52,777 bases of DNA from a virus. The stretch covers positions 1 to 52,777 of the IMG/VR virus record IMGVR_UViG_3300036716_000305, one strand, 5' to 3'. Both the position numbers and the translations under genes were made by a program. Below the pieces are notes generated by a model, which ran no database searches, was not told where the DNA came from, and saw only the letters and a program-made list of their open reading frames with translations. Position 1 is the stretch's first letter, and each line of letters starts with the position of its first letter. Below are positions 8,890 through 17,428 of this stretch, in pieces.

Positions 8890-9234
8890 ATGTATATAAT
8901 AACAGATAGAAAGACAGGAAGAGTGTTAAGGACTGGCCTAAGCCGAAGTGAAATGCAAGGCATTATCAATACTTCAATGGACTTCGCTGAAGACAGTGAG
9001 CATGGTGTTGTAACTATTGGAATGAAGTACGACAAAAGCTCTAATAGTTTTGTTGACATGACAGATAGTGATGTTAGAGACATTAGGGCTAAAATACTTA
9101 AAGATACAGATTGGCGAGCCACTGTTGACTATCCAAACACAGACCAAAGTGCTTGGCTTGAATACAGACAGGCGCTAAGAGATATGCCACAGAATAGCTC
9201 TGTGGTATTCCCACAATCACCGGAGGGTGTTTAA
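8890..9234 (+). CDS. Tail fibre assembly chaperone-like protein
   Basis: This 114-residue protein ends with the pattern DWRATVDYP...AWLEYRQALRDMPQ...VVFPQSPEGV. The 'TDW..D.P....W..YRQ.LRD.P......FP..P' arrangement is typical of phage tail (fibre) assembly chaperone families. It lies nine bases after the long fibre gene, the usual partner position, and probably helps fold or trimerise that fibre. The N-terminal half has no clear motif. Confidence 0.7.
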   Translation: MYIITDRKTGRVLRTGLSRSEMQGIINTSMDFAEDSEHGVVTIGMKYDKSSNSFVDMTDSDVRDIRAKILKDTDWRATVDYPNTDQSAWLEYRQALRDMPQNSSVVFPQSPEGV

Positions 9235-9237
9235 AAG

Positions 9238-9675
9238 ATGTATGAGATAAAGCAAGTAGTCGGGGAAGATATCCTGATTAGATACAACAGCCTCAAGGTT
9301 GAAATTGATAGGGCGATGGAGCATTCTGACGGAGAGTGGAATGCTTCTCAAATTGTTACTAAATGCATTACTGACCCAGTTAACTTTCATATATGGGAAG
9401 TGTGTATAGATGGCTCTCCAGTTGCTATAGCGTCTACTAGGGTTATGTATTACAATAGTTTCACAGCCTTACATATAACAACACTCGGAGGTTCTGGATT
9501 GTACAATCACATGACGGACCTAATCGAAGAGTTTGAGGCAAAGGTAAGAGGGTACAAGAATATTGACTTTCTAGAATATACAGGACGGAAAGGGTTTCTT
9601 AAACAACTCACAAAGTCTGGTTGGAGAGAGACATACACTACTATGAGAAAAGATATCAGGGGGAATAATGAGTGA
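9238..9675 (+). CDS. GNAT-fold protein, T7 gp13-like position
   Basis: This 145-residue protein has an acyltransferase-like layout: strand-helix start, central strands (HIWEVCIDGSPVAIASTRV), then a C-terminal stretch LEYTGRKGFLKQLTKSGWRETYTTMRKDI resembling the end of GNAT domains. No clear acetyl-CoA loop (Q/RxxGxG/A) is visible, so enzymatic activity is doubtful. T7 gp13, needed for internal virion protein assembly, has a similar size and place before the core proteins. It overlaps the lysozyme gene by eight bases. A structural or assembly role is the favoured reading. Confidence 0.5.
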   Translation: MYEIKQVVGEDILIRYNSLKVEIDRAMEHSDGEWNASQIVTKCITDPVNFHIWEVCIDGSPVAIASTRVMYYNSFTALHITTLGGSGLYNHMTDLIEEFEAKVRGYKNIDFLEYTGRKGFLKQLTKSGWRETYTTMRKDIRGNNE

Positions 9676-10261
9676 TTTTGACCTTGGCGAATTCATTCCG
9701 CCAGTTAAGTATGACAATACACGACTTCTTAGTTTTTTAAAAGAGAAGGAAGACCTGAGACTTGAGGGTTATCACGCAACAAAGGATGAGGCAAAAGACG
9801 AACTAGTGACTGTTGGTTGGGGCTCTACTAGGCGTGTTGGACTTGGCGACAAGATTACAGAAGAGCAAGCTGAAGAGTTTTTTAAACAAGATGTTGGTGA
9901 TGCTGAAGGGCATATTCGAGATCTTGTTAAAGTACCACTTAACGATAACCAAAGAATGGCTCTTGTGTCCTTGGTCATGAATATTGGTAGACAGAGACTG
10001 TTAGATTCAAAAGCTTTAAAGAATCTAAACAATGGAGATTACAAAGGCTTCTTATTTGAAGCTAATGATCCAGCAATGGGTTTTGTAAAGGACAGGAAAG
10101 GTGGCGAGATACTTGGCGGACTTCTAAAAAGAAGAGACGATGAAGGGAAGATGTTTAATGGAACCCTTTGGCCAGAAGAAGAGCGTGACTGGCAGAAAGA
10201 GAACTTGGGAGCGTTTGACACAACAAACGACAGGTTCGACGAATTATATTTAGGAAACTAG
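9668..10261 (+). CDS. T4-type lysozyme (glycoside hydrolase family 24) endolysin
   Basis: This 197-residue protein matches muramidases that cut between MurNAc and GlcNAc. The catalytic Glu motif is EDLRLEGYH (Glu28), followed by VTVGWGST (residues 47-54), matching E..rL.aY...TIGyG.T. Later N..q..ALvSl.mNiG is also present (NDNQRMALVSLVMNIGRQ). It has no signal peptide and would need the holin. A C-terminal tail of about 30 residues (DWQKENLGAFDTTNDRFDEL) extends beyond the domain. It sits among structural genes, so it may also be a virion-associated lysozyme. Confidence 0.85.
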   Translation: MSDFDLGEFIPPVKYDNTRLLSFLKEKEDLRLEGYHATKDEAKDELVTVGWGSTRRVGLGDKITEEQAEEFFKQDVGDAEGHIRDLVKVPLNDNQRMALVSLVMNIGRQRLLDSKALKNLNNGDYKGFLFEANDPAMGFVKDRKGGEILGGLLKRRDDEGKMFNGTLWPEEERDWQKENLGAFDTTNDRFDELYLGN

Positions 10262-10268
10262 GAGACCT

Positions 10269-10982
10269 ATGCTAAATACAAAAACAAAGATTTATGACGG
10301 TGTTACATTCGATATGAGCACTGGAGATGTTATTAGTCACGGTAAGGTTTCTTACGTTGATAGTAACAAGGTGGCTTACACAAAAGGTGGAGACACTACA
10401 CAAACGACTACGATGGACCCTGCATTAACAGCGGCAGCAACAAAGATGCTTGGCCACGCAAGTACCGCTTACGAAAATGGTGAGCTTGGTGGTGTTGCTG
10501 AGTTAAATCCATTAGCACAACAAGCAATTGACCAAGCAGGTGGTGTTGCATCTAATCAAGACCAATTAGCAGCCAACATGATGGCTCAGGCTAACCAAGG
10601 CGTTGACCTATCAGGCATGAAGACTAAGTACTCACTTGAGGCTCAACAAGCTCTTGGTGGAAACGCAATGGGCGCTTCTGCAACTGGAACTATGGGTGGT
10701 CAAAGAGAAAGGTTTAACCAAGCCGGTATTCAGAACAATCTTGCAGCTAATTTTGCAAGTGTTGACCAGACGGCAGCACAGCAGAACATGGCATTCAACC
10801 AAGCGGCTCAAGCAGCTCAAAGCACTGGAATTCAAACATTAGGTCAGGTTGGACAAGCTCAACAGACTTATAACCAACAAGTGGCTGACGCGGAAGGCAA
10901 AGCTTTGGAGCAATACGCTCAAACATTTGGTCAGGCTGGCAACTCATTCGGTAAAACTGTTACGCAGACCGGAGGTAAGTAA
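10269..10982 (+). CDS. Small internal virion protein, Ala/Gln-rich
   Basis: This 237-residue protein has a short beta-like N-terminus and then a long Ala/Gln/Asn/Gly-rich helical region (for example AQQAIDQAGGVASNQDQLAA). Composition and place, directly before the giant ejection proteins, match the T7 gp14 role: a small core protein that inserts into the outer membrane on ejection. Sequence similarity to gp14 itself cannot be judged. It overlaps the next gene by one base. Confidence 0.55.
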   Translation: MLNTKTKIYDGVTFDMSTGDVISHGKVSYVDSNKVAYTKGGDTTQTTTMDPALTAAATKMLGHASTAYENGELGGVAELNPLAQQAIDQAGGVASNQDQLAANMMAQANQGVDLSGMKTKYSLEAQQALGGNAMGASATGTMGGQRERFNQAGIQNNLAANFASVDQTAAQQNMAFNQAAQAAQSTGIQTLGQVGQAQQTYNQQVADAEGKALEQYAQTFGQAGNSFGKTVTQTGGK

Positions 10983-11257
10983 TGAACTGGTCAGACCTTG
11001 ACCTTGGCTCAGTTTTTGACTATAAAAAATTAGCCGAGATGAAGATGGACGATGAGGTTGTTAAGGGTGTCACTAATAGTGATATTGCAACTAGCGGTAT
11101 TGGAGCATTGAACTCTGGCAACTGGGGACAAGCTGCGGCTGGACTAGCTGGTAAAGCTGCTGGAACTGCTGTGTTAGGACCAGTCGGTGGTATGGTAGGT
11201 GGAGCTGTAGCTAGTTATTTGACACAAGGTCCACAGCCAATGACTATATGGGATTAA
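10982..11257 (+). CDS. Glycine-zipper virion-associated protein
   Basis: This 91-residue protein has a charged N-terminal 35 residues, then a glycine-zipper region (AAAGLAGKAAGTAVLGPVGG, then MVGGAVASYL), a pattern of membrane-inserting helices. It lies between two internal virion protein genes with overlapping or close spacing (1-base overlap, 10-base gap). It may be ejected and help form the DNA-entry channel; that is inferred from composition and context. Confidence 0.5.
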   Translation: MNWSDLDLGSVFDYKKLAEMKMDDEVVKGVTNSDIATSGIGALNSGNWGQAAAGLAGKAAGTAVLGPVGGMVGGAVASYLTQGPQPMTIWD

Positions 11258-11267
11258 GGAGAGTGTT

Positions 11268-13379
11268 ATGACACCAGAAGAATTAGAAAGATTAAAGATG
11301 GAAGGTATCAAAGGATATCTTTCAGGAAACCTCTCACAATCAAGAACAGCTGAGATTTCAAATGCTGTACAAGAAGGTTCGGTAAAACAAGTAACCAGTC
11401 AAACCTCAGCATTTGATCTAAGCCCAGAAAACAGATTTACACCAATGATTGCAGCACAAGCTAATAACAAAGGTGTGAACACAGAAAACCTTGAAACAGG
11501 GAAAATATCTGATTCAATATTTGACCAGATAGGAAAATGGTGGGACGGAGATAAGGCAACTAGTGCTGTAGCAGAATCTCAACCAACGTTTCGACTTAAC
11601 CCAGAAGCAAACAGAGCAGCATTTGATGCGTTGAACGAAAAGTATCCATCAGCTAACTTTAATATGTACCTCCCGGATGTAGACTGGTCTAGTCCAGAGG
11701 CAGAGGCGAAGTTTCAAGCTACTGTTCCAGATAACCTTGCAGTAGACCCTAGAGGGACAAAAGAAGGTATAGTTGTCAATACTACTAACGCTGAGTCTGA
11801 GTTGGTAAACCCTAGAGTCACGGCAAGACAGAACGTTCAAGAAAGAGACGCAGCTGTGAAAGCGGATGTGCAAGCATTTGAAGACGTTTTTGGAGAGAGT
11901 GGCGGTGATGTTCGTGCAGAATATAATGAACATAAAGACACTATTGAAGCTCTAAGCGGACTACAAGAGAGATATAATGCTCTGACCCCTGCTCAACAGA
12001 AAGGTCGTGTTGGATTGGGATTATTAAAGAGGATTGAAGACCTTTCGGTTAATAAAAGCGAAATAGAAGAAAGTATTTTTGAAACTGAAGAGGCTGTATA
12101 TTCTACTAAGGTTGATACTAAGCAGAAAGAAGAAGCCAAACCAGCGGCCACAAAAGAAGAGGTTTATAGCGGTTTAGGCGATGCAGCAAAGAGCTATCAA
12201 GTTCACACCGACGCAGGTGATGCTGAGGGTCAGGCGAATGTTGAAAATGGAATCATTAAAGAGATCGAGAGAAACAAAGGCGACGAAGGCTTCTTAGACA
12301 AACTAAACTCTTGGATTGTAGATAACCCTGCATTAGCCAGTGGTATCGGAAATGCCCTTGTTGGTTTTATTTCAACAGGTAGCGCCTATAAAGCTTTAGG
12401 TCTTGGTATTCAAGGCTATATAAATGGTGTTGGCAAGGCTGACGCAGACAAGAAGGCATGGGACAAGATTGGTAGAGACTTGATGATTGATGATGGAGCC
12501 ACACCGGCTTCTGTCAAGAAATATCTAAAGACTCAGAACATTGAGGACCTTGTATTCTCTAAAGCGCCTCCTGAGATTAAATCAGACTCTCACGGCTCTA
12601 AGTGGGTTGGCGGAAGAAGGTATGAGTTTTGGAATACCCAGCAAGGTATATGGATTAGAAACCCTAATGGAACAGGTTATATTCCAGCAAAGTATTTGTC
12701 TGAGGACTTTCAAAGGTATCCAGACTTTGACAAATCAATACACACAAAGAAAGGTAGAGATGAAGCTCAAAATCAATATGCCAAGGAACAAGCCAACATT
12801 GTAAGCAATGTTATGATAGATTCTGGAGTGCCAACTCATAAGGCAAACGCTCTTCATACAAACCATATTGGAAACGCAATAGATTCGCTACGCACAGCAT
12901 ACGGGCTTGACTTTACAGACCCAGCAACCAGAAACGCTGCTGGCATGGCGATGCAGAGCCATGTTAACTCTGAGGCCGCTAGGTGGCATACCTTTAAAGA
13001 TAAGCACGATGAAAAGGAATATCACAAGTTCAAGTGGGATACTAACTATAAAGCCGCTATTGAGAAAGGGATGATTAAACAGCAGCTTGCTAGTAACTCT
13101 CTTCCACAGGAGATATTGCTTAACAAGGATGGCGAAGTTGACAAGAAAGGTACTTCAAAGTTGTACAGGAAGATTAACAACTTTATTAACCACCCAGACA
13201 ACAAAGGAAAGACGCAAAACCTTGGTTCTGCAATTAAAACCATTTATAACGAATGGGTTACAGAGGTTCATGGTGGAAACAAAGAAAACGCTTTGAAGCA
13301 CAACAAGGGAGAAAGTGCATTTTTAAGGTGGGCTGATGAACACGCAGACTTTGTGATTGAACCACCTGAAGACAAATAG
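11268..13379 (+). CDS. Internal virion (ejection) protein, 703 residues
   Basis: A long, mostly helical protein rich in Glu, Lys, Asn and Ala with no signal peptide. A short hydrophobic stretch (ALASGIGNALVGFISTGSAY) lies near residue 360. A GSKWVGGRRYEFWNTQQGIW segment near residue 445 is the only aromatic-rich part. Size and order (glycine-zipper protein, this, 1341-residue protein, 1023-residue protein) parallel the T7 gp14-gp15-gp16 block, so it is likely a T7 gp15-like core protein. No catalytic motif is visible. Confidence 0.6.
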   Translation: MTPEELERLKMEGIKGYLSGNLSQSRTAEISNAVQEGSVKQVTSQTSAFDLSPENRFTPMIAAQANNKGVNTENLETGKISDSIFDQIGKWWDGDKATSAVAESQPTFRLNPEANRAAFDALNEKYPSANFNMYLPDVDWSSPEAEAKFQATVPDNLAVDPRGTKEGIVVNTTNAESELVNPRVTARQNVQERDAAVKADVQAFEDVFGESGGDVRAEYNEHKDTIEALSGLQERYNALTPAQQKGRVGLGLLKRIEDLSVNKSEIEESIFETEEAVYSTKVDTKQKEEAKPAATKEEVYSGLGDAAKSYQVHTDAGDAEGQANVENGIIKEIERNKGDEGFLDKLNSWIVDNPALASGIGNALVGFISTGSAYKALGLGIQGYINGVGKADADKKAWDKIGRDLMIDDGATPASVKKYLKTQNIEDLVFSKAPPEIKSDSHGSKWVGGRRYEFWNTQQGIWIRNPNGTGYIPAKYLSEDFQRYPDFDKSIHTKKGRDEAQNQYAKEQANIVSNVMIDSGVPTHKANALHTNHIGNAIDSLRTAYGLDFTDPATRNAAGMAMQSHVNSEAARWHTFKDKHDEKEYHKFKWDTNYKAAIEKGMIKQQLASNSLPQEILLNKDGEVDKKGTSKLYRKINNFINHPDNKGKTQNLGSAIKTIYNEWVTEVHGGNKENALKHNKGESAFLRWADEHADFVIEPPEDK

Positions 13380-13402
13380 GCAACACTAATACCGGAGAAT
13401 AC

Positions 13403-16400
13403 ATGGCAAACATTAATCTAGCAGCGCGTGATGACACCTTTATTGATACAGAGGTTGGCAAATATGCCTTTATTGATAACGATACAATTAAAAATGATGA
13501 GGGACACTCTGTTAGACTAAAAGGCTTAGCAGGTCCAGAGACATCAAAGTTTCTTAAGCACGATGGACTGTTTGGCGATGAGTACTCTATATCTTCCGGT
13601 CAATACAAGGGAGACCTTAAGACAAAACAAGTAGGTCAGATTGCAAATGAAGGTGGGTACAACAAGCTTGTACTCACTGGCAATCAAACTCATGGAAGAG
13701 ATGAGGGTGACCTTGTGAACGAGGAGGGTCAAACACTCTCTGACAGGCTTATATTCGAGGGCATTATTGACCCAGCAACTAATGAGGGCCTAAAGAAAAG
13801 CGAGCTTGGAAGAATACATAGAGCATTAAGTGGCGAAGGTGATGACATATACTCTCAGGCACGTGCAGAGGAAGCTCAGAAAGATAGAGAGCAGTTTATT
13901 GGCTGGAAAGGGCAAGCCATTGATGAACAAGACCTTATGGAGTACAATCAAGCAAGAGGCTTGGTCTCTGACGGTACTTGGGGTCAGTATGTTCAAAACT
14001 CAGTTCAATTCAGGTCTAACGATAGAGATATAAACAACCAAGCAAACAGTGCATTCTCTACAGGTCTTGAATCAGGTCTTAATAACATCGCCTCGTCTGC
14101 TTATGGCTTTGCCAGCCTTATTGGAGATATGGTTAATAATGAAGAGTTGTTCGACTGGGGTCAAAGAAATGCAGAGCATTATGAGATTGAGAATGAACAG
14201 TTAGGTCATTATGTAAATACTATTGGAGATGTTGATAGTCTTGTAGACTTTGGAAGATACACAGCTGGAATGTCTGGACAGATGATTCCGTATCTTGTTG
14301 GCTTATTTGGCGCTACAGTTGGTGGTATTGCAGTTGGTACTGCTACTGGTGTAGCCGCTCTAGGAACAGGTATAGCTGTTGGTATCCCTTCAATTATCTA
14401 TGCTGGTGAATCATACCAAGGAATGGAAGGAGACATGACTGAGCGCGGTGTTGGCTGGGCTTTGTCAGCAGGTGTTGCTGCGACTCTTTTAGATAGGGCT
14501 GGACTAAGAGGTATGCTAGATGTTAAAGACGTCTTGTCAAAAGATATTACTGAGCAATTAGTAAAGTCATATGCAGCTAAACAAAACATACCTGTAGATA
14601 AGGCAAGAACATTTTTACAACACCAAGCCAATGCAAGAGTTGTTAGTGCTTATGCAAAACTCAATGGTATTGGATTCGCTGAAGCTAAAAAGAAGATTGG
14701 AGACATAACTGCTGACATTCAACAAGAATTGATTAAGTTCTTAGGAGACAAGGCGTCACTAACACTTAACAAAAGACTTTTGGCTAAGCAAGCAGCTAAA
14801 TCTTTTGGAACTTCTGGTGTTAAAGAGTCATTCACAGAGATGGGTCAAGAGGGTTCTATATACGCATCACAGGTTTTAGGTTCTCAAAAAGAATTTAATT
14901 CTGACGAGTTGCAAGACATCCTTATAAACTCAGCTACTGGTGGCTTTATACTTGGTGGCGGCATTGGTGGATTCCACGGAACTGGGTCATCTTACGCTAA
15001 ATTTCAACAAGCCAAAAGAAACATAAGTGTTTCAGATGGGTTTCATGATAGAAACTTTTATGGAAACAACACAGAGGTTAACTATCAGACTATAGTTGAT
15101 CTGGCTGACAAGGAGTTTGAAAGAATCAAGGCAGAAAATCCTGATGTAGATATTGATGTTACAAAAGAAGGTGAGAAAGATTATAAAGAGGGAACTCTAC
15201 TAGACTCTGTTAAAGAGAAAGGCGTAGTTAAAACAGCCAAAGAGTTTCCCGGTAGGTTTGCTAGAAAGTTTGGTGAGATTATTCAAGATAAGGCAGACGG
15301 CCTGTCTGATGACGCCAAGTTTACTTTGTTTACATTGCTAGATAACTTTGCTCCATCTAATACATCACATATGGCTGGAGTAAACTTTGGAAAGCTAAAA
15401 AGATCTTTGATTGGAAGTCTGAATAGAGAGGTTGGTAATATAGAAGCTAAGCTTATTGCCAAGATAGGAAAGAGGGTCAACAAAAAGTCTAAGCAAGATG
15501 TTTCTGATATGCTAGTTGCATTTCAAAGACTTCAAGAGAAGAAAGGTGAAGAGCCACTTACTGCTAAAGACCTTCCTGAGAATCTTAAGCCACATTTAGA
15601 TGAATTGCACGATGCTAGCAATAAGATAAATCAAGCCACAGACACTCTTCTTCAGATTGTTGAAAGACAAACAGGTACAAAGGTTGGAAGACAGGGTAAT
15701 TACTTTAGTAATGCTGTTCAGTTAGATATTGATAAGATAATCAAAAAGAAAGCTAAGTTCATTCAAGATGTTTTAATAATTCATTTAGGAATGACTCAAG
15801 CTGACGCTTTGCAGTTTTATGATGACCTTGTTAACAGTCCTAAAGGGTACGACCCAGAAAAGCTAAAAGAACTTGGGTTTAAAAACACATCAGGTCCTCA
15901 GAATCTAAAGAGAGCAAATGCTGGTCTTAAGAATTTTAAAGATATTGATGAGTTTACTTATGACAATAAGTTTGACCAGTTGGTTGGTATAGTTGAGAAC
16001 AATATTAACTACGCCATTGATACTAAGTATCTTGGAAAGAACAATGAGAAGTTAGACAAGGCTCTTCAGGTGCTTAAACAACAGATGGGAGACCAGTGGG
16101 ATCCTAGAATTGCAACTTGGATTAAAGATTCAATTGCTGCTGAAAGAGGTGATTACAAGCCTGTTAAGAATAAGTACCTAAGAGAAATGCAATCTTGGAT
16201 ATCTTGGTATAACGCCACTACTCAGCTAAACACAACTCTTCTAGCGTCACTACCAGAGCTAGGTATGGTTATGTTTGGAAAGAGAGCTAAGTCAAACAAC
16301 GAGTTAATATTAGACGCCACAAAAGGTGTTAGTGGTAAATGGTTGCATGACTTTAGAAGAATGAAGTCTAAAGTTCTTAAAAACTCTGGCTTCAGTGAGG

Positions 16401-17428
16401 AGAGTGAGAATAGAGCTGTAGAAGATTTTTACAGATATCAATACGCTCACGGCTCTCAAGGTGCTGTAGCTCAGTTTGATATTGAGATGGGTAATGGCAG
16501 GTCTAGGAAGTTTAGAGAGAAGACTTTAGAGGCTTTCTTTAAGCTTAACCTCCTAGGACCATTTACAGACGGAACTCGTATCGCTCGACTAGCTATGGCG
16601 GTTGATGCCATCTTTAGTGATATAGAGATTATGATAAATCACTACAACGGTTCCCAAAGGGTTTCCAATTATGCAGCTGACGCTTTTGCTAGGCTGAGAG
16701 ATTTAAATGTAAATCCTACGGATATCTCTAAAAGGTATGATAAGCTTGTAAATAATATGAAGAATGACCCTATGGTCGACAAAACAGACGCACAGTCTAT
16801 TCATGAGTATATCGTAAAGAACGACCCAGAGTTGTTAGAAATACTAGATATTGCACGTAAAAGTTACGTTGACAACGCTCTAGCAAACCCTAACCCTGTT
16901 GACAGGCCTTTATGGTATTCTAATCAGCACTTTAGATTGATGACACAGTACAATGGTTTTCTTTCAACATTTTCTTCTCATATTCTACCAAGAGTGTGGA
17001 GAGAGATTAAGCAAGGAAACCCTTCAGCAAGATACAACGCTGTAGCTGCTGTAGCTGGTATGATGGCTCTTGGTTTTATTGGTCAGTCACTTAAAGATGA
17101 GGTTGATAGAGAGGGTGAAACACCTGAAACTTTAACTGAAATGGGATTCTACCAGAGAGGAATAACAGCATCAGGCTTGTTAGGAACTTCTGAAAGGTTC
17201 TTAAACATTGTCCACCCTTTATATAGGTCTTATGAAACAGTTCCAGAACAAATGTTTGATGAGATTGCAGGACCAACATCTGGATCTGCTGGAAAGATAT
17301 ACAGGGCTTTAGAAACAATAGCTGAAGGTAACAACCTAAGGCCAGTGCAATACGGTAAGTTGACTCCTTATGGATCCACTTTGAACTCGTGGAGCAATAT
17401 AGGAAACAATATCATTGGAGATAAATAA
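13403..17428 (+). CDS. Giant internal virion protein with SNase-like N-terminal domain
   Basis: This 1341-residue protein has a domain at about residues 20-125 resembling a staphylococcal-nuclease OB fold: DTIKNDEGHSVRLKGLAGPE followed by GRDEGDLVNEEGQTLSDRLI and FEGIID. The usual catalytic arginines are not clearly kept, so it may be inactive. A strongly hydrophobic segment at about 290-335 is rich in Gly and could insert in a membrane. A second Gly-rich stretch (GGFILGGGIGGFHG) lies near 515. The rest is helical. It probably enters the cell with the DNA. It overlaps the next gene by one base. Confidence 0.65.
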   Translation: MANINLAARDDTFIDTEVGKYAFIDNDTIKNDEGHSVRLKGLAGPETSKFLKHDGLFGDEYSISSGQYKGDLKTKQVGQIANEGGYNKLVLTGNQTHGRDEGDLVNEEGQTLSDRLIFEGIIDPATNEGLKKSELGRIHRALSGEGDDIYSQARAEEAQKDREQFIGWKGQAIDEQDLMEYNQARGLVSDGTWGQYVQNSVQFRSNDRDINNQANSAFSTGLESGLNNIASSAYGFASLIGDMVNNEELFDWGQRNAEHYEIENEQLGHYVNTIGDVDSLVDFGRYTAGMSGQMIPYLVGLFGATVGGIAVGTATGVAALGTGIAVGIPSIIYAGESYQGMEGDMTERGVGWALSAGVAATLLDRAGLRGMLDVKDVLSKDITEQLVKSYAAKQNIPVDKARTFLQHQANARVVSAYAKLNGIGFAEAKKKIGDITADIQQELIKFLGDKASLTLNKRLLAKQAAKSFGTSGVKESFTEMGQEGSIYASQVLGSQKEFNSDELQDILINSATGGFILGGGIGGFHGTGSSYAKFQQAKRNISVSDGFHDRNFYGNNTEVNYQTIVDLADKEFERIKAENPDVDIDVTKEGEKDYKEGTLLDSVKEKGVVKTAKEFPGRFARKFGEIIQDKADGLSDDAKFTLFTLLDNFAPSNTSHMAGVNFGKLKRSLIGSLNREVGNIEAKLIAKIGKRVNKKSKQDVSDMLVAFQRLQEKKGEEPLTAKDLPENLKPHLDELHDASNKINQATDTLLQIVERQTGTKVGRQGNYFSNAVQLDIDKIIKKKAKFIQDVLIIHLGMTQADALQFYDDLVNSPKGYDPEKLKELGFKNTSGPQNLKRANAGLKNFKDIDEFTYDNKFDQLVGIVENNINYAIDTKYLGKNNEKLDKALQVLKQQMGDQWDPRIATWIKDSIAAERGDYKPVKNKYLREMQSWISWYNATTQLNTTLLASLPELGMVMFGKRAKSNNELILDATKGVSGKWLHDFRRMKSKVLKNSGFSEESENRAVEDFYRYQYAHGSQGAVAQFDIEMGNGRSRKFREKTLEAFFKLNLLGPFTDGTRIARLAMAVDAIFSDIEIMINHYNGSQRVSNYAADAFARLRDLNVNPTDISKRYDKLVNNMKNDPMVDKTDAQSIHEYIVKNDPELLEILDIARKSYVDNALANPNPVDRPLWYSNQHFRLMTQYNGFLSTFSSHILPRVWREIKQGNPSARYNAVAAVAGMMALGFIGQSLKDEVDREGETPETLTEMGFYQRGITASGLLGTSERFLNIVHPLYRSYETVPEQMFDEIAGPTSGSAGKIYRALETIAEGNNLRPVQYGKLTPYGSTLNSWSNIGNNIIGDK

